Part shown: positions 59,564 to 64,000 of the stretch, piece by piece | Layout of the letters: each line of letters starts with the position of its first letter | Position numbering within the stretch: position 1 is the stretch's first letter | Source of the DNA: Rhodoferax sp. TH121 | GTDB taxonomy: Bacteria > Pseudomonadota > Gammaproteobacteria > Burkholderiales > Burkholderiaceae_C | Assembly (NCBI RefSeq): GCF_002251855.1 | Contig: NZ_NOXW01000020.1 | Span: 186,001-250,000 of the forward strand | Direction: 5' to 3' | Length of the DNA: 64,000 bases | Program-made: the position numbers and the translations under genes | Notes under the pieces: generated by a model | What the model saw: the letters and a program-made list of their open reading frames with translations, nothing else | Told to the model about the DNA's origin: nothing | Databases searched by the model: none

Positions 59564-60568
59564 TCAGCCCTTGAGCTGGGGCACGGCAGTTTCAATGTCG
59601 TCCAGCAGCCGCGGCCACAGGCGTTCACCAATCGTGCGGCGAAACGGGCCGAAGTGGCCAATGCGTGGCACGCCCAGATCGGCCGGTGTCACGTGGCGCA
59701 GCTCCGCCACACCGGGCGCATGGGCAAAGGCCTGCTGCAGCGCCTCCACCACACGGCGCGGGCCGAATACCTTGTCGTCGCTGATGGCCCAGAGGTGGGC
59801 GGTGCCCGTCCAGCGGTGGGCCGTGATCTCCACCGTCGGGTCACTGGTGAAGTAGCCCGGCGTCATGCCCCAGCGGCTCCAGTCCAGCGCCGCTGCCGCA
59901 GGCAGGTCTTCGCCGCCGCCCAGAGCCCAGCCCGGCAAACGGCCAAACAGGCGCACACACAGCGGCAGCCAGAACCCAAAGAACAGCAGGGCGCCCATGC
60001 GCTGGTGCCAGCGCGGCCACAGGCGCCAGAAGGGCAGTTGGGCGGCCACACCAATCGCGGCGTCAATCTCCTCCAGCCCCTGGCACTGGGCCAGCGCATG
60101 CCCGCCCAGCGAATGGCCAACCCACAGCGTGGCCAGCGGTGCGCCGGAGTCCGCACGGGCGCGGTGCTGCACGGCGGCCAGTGCGGCCTGCAGGTCCTGC
60201 TGCATCCAGTCGCGCATGCTGATGCTGCGGGCCGGCTGCGCGGCCAGCCGTGATTCGCCAATCCCCCGGTAGTCCAGCGTGAGGACGGCATAGCCGCGCG
60301 TGCTGAGCCAGCGGGCGAAGGCCCGGTAGTAGTGGCGCGGCACCGCGGTGGCTGGCGCCACCAGCGCCACGGCGCGGGCGGGTGTGCGGGGCTCAAACAC
60401 CGTGGCCCAGAGTTGGCTGCCATCTTGCGTGGTGAGGCACAGGTCCAGCTCGCTGTGGTCGGCGCCCGGTGGGCTTTCAAAGGCCTGCGTCAGGTGCTGC
60501 ATGGCGGGCGTCATGTTGGTGGCGGGGAGCCAGCGTGACGCCATGTCTTGGGTGTTGGTCGAAGTCAT
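59564..60568 (-). CDS. alpha/beta hydrolase (serine hydrolase)
   Basis: A 334-residue cytoplasmic esterase/lipase-like protein. I chose the ATG at 60568; further upstream codons overlap the divergent LysR gene's control region, and MASRW nine codons later is possible. The nucleophile is in WVGHSLGGHALA. Acid and His are probably in AISDDKVFGP and RIGHFGPF. An insert between about residues 165 and 215 is rich in Trp and Leu and may form a lid. The substrate is unknown. It is divergent from the LysR gene at 60608, its likely regulator. Confidence 0.88.
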   Translation of the reverse strand: MTSTNTQDMASRWLPATNMTPAMQHLTQAFESPPGADHSELDLCLTTQDGSQLWATVFEPRTPARAVALVAPATAVPRHYYRAFARWLSTRGYAVLTLDYRGIGESRLAAQPARSISMRDWMQQDLQAALAAVQHRARADSGAPLATLWVGHSLGGHALAQCQGLEEIDAAIGVAAQLPFWRLWPRWHQRMGALLFFGFWLPLCVRLFGRLPGWALGGGEDLPAAAALDWSRWGMTPGYFTSDPTVEITAHRWTGTAHLWAISDDKVFGPRRVVEALQQAFAHAPGVAELRHVTPADLGVPRIGHFGPFRRTIGERLWPRLLDDIETAVPQLKG

Positions 60569-60607
60569 GGCGCCATCGTCCCCGCTTTGCCACTGCTTGA
60601 CTAGACT

Positions 60608-61582
60608 ATGCGCAGCATGCACTCTGTCAACGTTATGGAACCAAAGAAGCTCGCCATTCCCCGCGCCACACCCACCACCGCCCTGGATGCAGATGCCCTG
60701 GAGCTGTTCGCCCGGGTGGCGCGCGCCGGCAGTTTTTCATTGGCAGCGCAGCAGGTGGGGCAGACCCGTGCTGCCGTCAGCCGGCGCATTGCCTACATGG
60801 AGCAACGCACCGGGCAAACGCTGTTTCTGCGCACCACCCGTTCGCTGACGTTGACAGCGACGGGCCGCCGCTTGTTGCCCCATGCCATGACCGTTCTGGA
60901 CGCAGTAGCGCAAGCGCGCGGCACGCTCACCTCGGTGCATGCAGGTCTGGCCGGCAGCTTGCGCATTACCTCGCTGCCCAGCTTTGGCACCACGGTGCTG
61001 CCGCCCTTGTTGCTGAAATTCCGTGCCCTGCACCCGGGAGTGAACTACGACCTCATCCTCTCGGACCGGCGGGTGGACCTGCAGCGCGAGGGGGTGGACA
61101 TTGCCTTTCGTGTCACGCGCAAGCCACCGCCCGATTGGGTGGCACGGCCCTATTTGCAATTCCACGTTGGGGCGTTTTGCGCACCCGGCCAGTGGGCGCC
61201 CATGGCGCACCCGGATGAGCTGGCACCGGTTCCCCTCTTGCTATTGGGGCCCGTGTCCATGAACCCGGAAATGCGCTGGGTGCGCCGCGATGGCAGCGAT
61301 GCGGTGATCTGCGCGCGCGCACCGGCGGCAGCCCAAAGTGATGACCTCACCGTGCTGATGCGCTTGGCCGAAGGCGGCATGGGCGTGGTGCTGGCCCCCA
61401 GCTACTGTGTGCAAGACGCCGTGACTGCGGGGCGCTTGGTGGAGCTGCTGCCCGAGTGGGACCTGGACATCCGCCAGGGCAACACCGTGCAACTGCTGAC
61501 CCTGCCGCGCCCTCAGCTCAGCGCCGTCGCGCGCGCATTTGCCAAGTTTGTGCAAGAGCAGGCACCAGCCTCCGACGCCTAA
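60608..61582 (+). CDS. LysR-family transcriptional regulator
   Basis: A 324-residue LTTR. The start at 60608 is uncertain: in-frame ATGs at 60617 and 60635 are equally possible and none has a good SD. HTH: GSFSLAAQQVGQTRAAVSRRIAYME. The effector domain follows with LRITSLPSFGTTVLPPLL. It is divergent from the alpha/beta hydrolase gene, which is its probable target, and convergent with hutF. A repeat begins right after its stop. Confidence 0.9.
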   Translation: MRSMHSVNVMEPKKLAIPRATPTTALDADALELFARVARAGSFSLAAQQVGQTRAAVSRRIAYMEQRTGQTLFLRTTRSLTLTATGRRLLPHAMTVLDAVAQARGTLTSVHAGLAGSLRITSLPSFGTTVLPPLLLKFRALHPGVNYDLILSDRRVDLQREGVDIAFRVTRKPPPDWVARPYLQFHVGAFCAPGQWAPMAHPDELAPVPLLLLGPVSMNPEMRWVRRDGSDAVICARAPAAAQSDDLTVLMRLAEGGMGVVLAPSYCVQDAVTAGRLVELLPEWDLDIRQGNTVQLLTLPRPQLSAVARAFAKFVQEQAPASDA

Positions 61583-61583
61583 C

Positions 61584-61641
61584 TTGCTATCAAAACAGAA
61601 GCTGCTCGCGCAATATCCACGAGGGATAGAGGCCTATTTGC
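61584..61641 (+). repeat. dispersed repeat, copy 10 (LysR/hutF convergent gap)
   Basis: TTGCTATCAAAACAGAAGC, then TGCTCGCGCAATATCCACG and AGGGATAGAGGCCTATTTGC. Its tail gives the stop codon and last residues of hutF on the opposite strand. Confidence 0.85.
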
Positions 61642-63022
61642 TCTCATTTTCCCAGATGGCCTGCATGGTGGCTTCAAACGCACGCGCGATGCGGTCCTGA
61701 TCCGCATGGCGGCCCTGGGTGATGACGCGGCGCCCGGCCACCCACACCTCCTGAAACGCAGCGCCATGGCTGGCAAACACCAACGCGTCCAGCGTGTGGC
61801 TGGCGGGCACGCCCCGCAAACCACTGGCCTGCGTGTCTAGCACCAGCAAGTCAGCGCGGGCGCCGCGCGTCAGCCCCCACGTCTTCATGCCTGCGGCGGG
61901 TCCACCCGCGTGCAGTGCGGCGTCCAGCAGGCGCGCGGCGGTGGCGGGCTGCTGGGCGGGCGCTGCCGCCACATTGCGCTGCTGCAGGCGCAGGCGTTGG
62001 CCGTACTCCAGCCAGCGCAGTTCTTCGGCCCACTGGCGGCCCACATGGCTGTCCGAGCCCACGGCCATGGGCACGCCAGCATTCAGCCAGGCGGGCAGGT
62101 CGGCAAAGCCGTCGCCCAGATTGCCCTCGGTGCTGGGGCAGATGACCATGCCCGCGCCGCTGCGCGCTACGGTGTCTATCTCGGCCTGCTTGGTGTGGGT
62201 GGCATGCACCAGCTGCCAGCGCGCGTTCAGTGCCCATCGCTGCGTCAGGTGGGCGATGGGCCGCTGGCCGGTGGCGGCCAGGCAGTCGCGCACTTCCTGC
62301 ATCTGCTCGGCTATGTGGATGTGGATGGGCATGTCGGCATCGCCCACTTGCGCTAGCAGCGTGTCTATCGATTCGGGGGCTGCCGCGCGCAGCGAGTGGA
62401 TGGACACCCCCGCGTTCAGCAGCGGGCGCCGCGCCGCCTGCACACTGCGCTGCAGCCGGGCGATGAAGTCCGGCGTGCCAGCAAAGCGGCGCTGGTCTGG
62501 CCGTAGCGCGGGCTGGGCAAAACCGGCGCGCTCGTAGAGCACGGGCAGCACGGTCAGGCCCATGCCCGCATCAGCCGCCGCATCGGCCACGGCCCAAGCC
62601 ATGGTGGCCTCGTCGGCATAGGGCTGGCCGTCGGGCTGGTGGTGCAGGTAGTGGAATTCGCACACCTGTGTGTAGCCGCCTTGCAGCAGCTCCACATACA
62701 GCTGGGCTGCTACGGCGCGCAGCTGCGCGGGCGTGATGCGCAGGGCCACGCCATACATGCGGTCGCGCCAGGACCAGAAGTCATCCGCCGCTGATTCGCG
62801 CCGCTCAGCCAGGCCGGCAAAAGCGCGCTGGAAGGCATGGCTGTGCGCGTTGACCATGCCGGGCAGGACGGGGCCCGGCAGCACGGTGGCGTGCGCGGGT
62901 GGGGTATTAATGCTGGCCCTGATGTCGGCCCAATGGCCTTGGGCGTCCACCGACAGGCACACGTTGGCCTGCCAGTGTCCGTCGATCCATGACAGCGGTG
63001 CCCACAGCAGTTGCGCGCTCAT
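61634..63022 (-). CDS. hutF: formimidoylglutamate deiminase
   Basis: Converts N-formimidoyl-L-glutamate to N-formyl-L-glutamate and ammonia in histidine breakdown. The ATG at 63022 overlaps the hutG stop by four bases (ATGA) and gives 462 residues, normal for HutF. Amidohydrolase metal ligands are visible: NAHSHAFQRAF, HIHIAEQ and GSDSHVGRQ. The C-terminus is encoded by the dispersed repeat tail. It is last in the run hutI-hutG-hutF. Confidence 0.93.
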   Translation of the reverse strand: MSAQLLWAPLSWIDGHWQANVCLSVDAQGHWADIRASINTPPAHATVLPGPVLPGMVNAHSHAFQRAFAGLAERRESAADDFWSWRDRMYGVALRITPAQLRAVAAQLYVELLQGGYTQVCEFHYLHHQPDGQPYADEATMAWAVADAAADAGMGLTVLPVLYERAGFAQPALRPDQRRFAGTPDFIARLQRSVQAARRPLLNAGVSIHSLRAAAPESIDTLLAQVGDADMPIHIHIAEQMQEVRDCLAATGQRPIAHLTQRWALNARWQLVHATHTKQAEIDTVARSGAGMVICPSTEGNLGDGFADLPAWLNAGVPMAVGSDSHVGRQWAEELRWLEYGQRLRLQQRNVAAAPAQQPATAARLLDAALHAGGPAAGMKTWGLTRGARADLLVLDTQASGLRGVPASHTLDALVFASHGAAFQEVWVAGRRVITQGRHADQDRIARAFEATMQAIWENESK

Positions 63023-63816
63023 GCGGGCCTCCAGTCCAGCATGGTTTGCACCAGTGCGCGCAGCACGGGCAACAGCGTGGCGGCACGCGCAGGGTCTATG
63101 GCGTAGGGCGGTTGCTCGGCCATGTAGCAGCGCCAGCACATCTCCAGCTGGATGGCGTGGATGTTCTCTGCCGGGCGGCCATAGTGGCGTGTGATGTAGC
63201 CACCCTTGAAGCGACCGTCCACCACCTGCGTGAAGTCACTTTGGCTTTGCAATACTTTTGATAGCTGCTCGCGCAGTGTTGGTGAGGCACTGCTGCCATT
63301 TACCGTGCCAAGGTTCAGATCGGGCAACTGCCCGTCAAACAACCAGGGCAGCACCGAGCAGATGCTGTGCGCGTCAAACAAGACTGCGTGGCCATGCACA
63401 CTGCGCAGGCGCTGCAGCTCGGCGTGCAGGGCATCGTGGTAGGGGCGCCAGTAGGTGTCGACCCGCTCGGCAATCTCGGCCTCGGTGGGCGTCTGGCCCT
63501 CGCGGTACAGCGGCTCTCCGCTGAAGAAGCGCGTGGGGCACAGCTCGGTGTTGTTCACCCCGGGGTACATGGGCTCGTTCTCGGGCGGGCGGTTCAAGTC
63601 CACCACATAGCGCGCGTGGCGTGGGACGATGGTGCCCGCGCCCATGGCGCGCACAAAGGCGTAGAGCGCCTCCAGGTGCCAGTCGGTGTCTTCGGTGGCC
63701 AGCGCGCGCGGCACCAGGCGATCCTGCAGGCTTGGCGGGATCTCGGTGCCCACATGCGGAAAACTCACCAGCAGCGGGCTGCTGCCGGGTGTCAGGGTGA
63801 AAGTGGCATTCGTCAT
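63019..63816 (-). CDS. hutG: N-formylglutamate deformylase
   Basis: Releases formate and glutamate from N-formylglutamate, the final step of the HutF route. The start at 63816 overlaps the hutI stop (ATGA). The 265-residue protein has the family segments LLVSFPHVGTEIP, TEDTDWH and PRHARYVVDLNRP, and DAHSICS. Codons about 176-190 (around LREQLSKVLQSQ) coincide with a degenerate copy of the dispersed repeat; the frame is intact. Confidence 0.92.
   Translation of the reverse strand: MTNATFTLTPGSSPLLVSFPHVGTEIPPSLQDRLVPRALATEDTDWHLEALYAFVRAMGAGTIVPRHARYVVDLNRPPENEPMYPGVNNTELCPTRFFSGEPLYREGQTPTEAEIAERVDTYWRPYHDALHAELQRLRSVHGHAVLFDAHSICSVLPWLFDGQLPDLNLGTVNGSSASPTLREQLSKVLQSQSDFTQVVDGRFKGGYITRHYGRPAENIHAIQLEMCWRCYMAEQPPYAIDPARAATLLPVLRALVQTMLDWRPA
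63247..63293 (+). repeat. dispersed repeat, copy 11 (degenerate, inside hutG)
   Basis: TTGCAATACTTTTGATAGC followed by TGCTCGCGCAGTGTTGGTG. The length from the TTGC start to the GCGCA core equals that of copy 10. The tail is not recognisable. Confidence 0.5.
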
Positions 63817-64000
63817 ACGGTGCGCTCCAGCCCGCCCACGATGGTGCGGCGGCAAGGGTTGTGGCCAAACCAGTAAGCCAGCTCGTGCGGGTGGTCCAGG
63901 TCCCACACACAGAAGTCGGCACGCTGGCCGGCGGCCAGCGTGCCGCGGTCGTGCAGGCCCAGCGCACGCGCACCATTGACGGTGGCGCCGCGCAGCGCTT
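63813..64000 (-). CDS. hutI: imidazolonepropionase, C-terminal part (partial)
   Basis: Hydrolyses imidazolone propionate to formimidoylglutamate. Only the last roughly 62 residues lie in the window; the rest runs off the right edge. The translated end (ARALGLHDRGTLAAGQRAD, then FCVWDLDHPHELAYWFG) is typical of the HutI C-terminus, with the amidohydrolase GTLxxGxxAD motif. Its TGA overlaps the hutG ATG (GTATGACG), so hutI, hutG and hutF are translationally coupled. Confidence 0.88.
   Translation of the reverse strand, partial: ALRGATVNGARALGLHDRGTLAAGQRADFCVWDLDHPHELAYWFGHNPCRRTIVGGLERTV

Overview
The window is GC-rich DNA from a betaproteobacterium, most likely of the family Comamonadaceae (Rhodoferax/Polaromonas/Acidovorax-like). 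The reasons are gene order (parE, lytic transglycosylase, parC; dapA next to bamC), protein sequence style, and a dispersed roughly 60-bp repeat whose core reads TAGCTGCTTGCGCA. I recall this repeat as common in that family but could not check it. All species-level statements are inference.

Layout. 1-4231 (minus): an MFS carrier, a 41-residue membrane peptide, an SDR dehydrogenase, a methyltransferase, dapA (lysine/peptidoglycan precursor) and the start of bamC (outer-membrane assembly). 4309-9598 (plus): a consensus LexA-type box, then parE, an SLT lytic transglycosylase and parC (topoisomerase IV). 9661-21155: a catabolic cluster with a ribose-type ABC importer, GMC oxidoreductase, tautomerase, HutC-type GntR regulator, GlpD-like dehydrogenase, FGGY kinase, aldo/keto reductase and class I aldolase. 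Both divergent control regions of this cluster carry the same palindrome TGTCATGACA plus the variant TGTCATTACA, which ties the cluster into one probable regulon for an unidentified sugar or polyol. 21236-27919: an AcrAB/OprM-type efflux operon with divergent acrR and an E. coli-like AcrR operator.

27929-36330: an XRE regulator, small membrane and AsmA-like proteins, two tandem GAF-GGDEF diguanylate cyclases, a cytoplasmic molybdopterin oxidoreductase and a type II NADH dehydrogenase. 36343-36702 is an imperfect palindrome of 360 bp, followed by acnA. 39637-41293: a LysR regulator divergent from an NAD(P)-binding protein. 41404-54881: a type I secretion operon (HlyB-like ABC transporter, HlyD-like adaptor, a lipoprotein, and a 2909-residue RTX protein with a lipase domain). 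54892-61582: a CDF transporter, PAS-GGDEF protein, flavin monooxygenase, two LysR regulators and an alpha/beta hydrolase. 61634-64000: the tightly overlapping histidine-utilisation genes hutI (partial), hutG and hutF.

The dispersed repeat occurs 11 times, every recognised copy in the same orientation. Six copies lie in convergent 3' gaps. Others lie inside or at the edge of genes: one encodes the signal-peptide start of the lytic transglycosylase, one is read in frame within acnA, one in frame within the HlyD-like gene, one sits between two ribosome-binding sites before the lipoprotein gene, and a degenerate one lies in hutG. I saw no tRNA, rRNA, CRISPR array, transposase or prophage genes.
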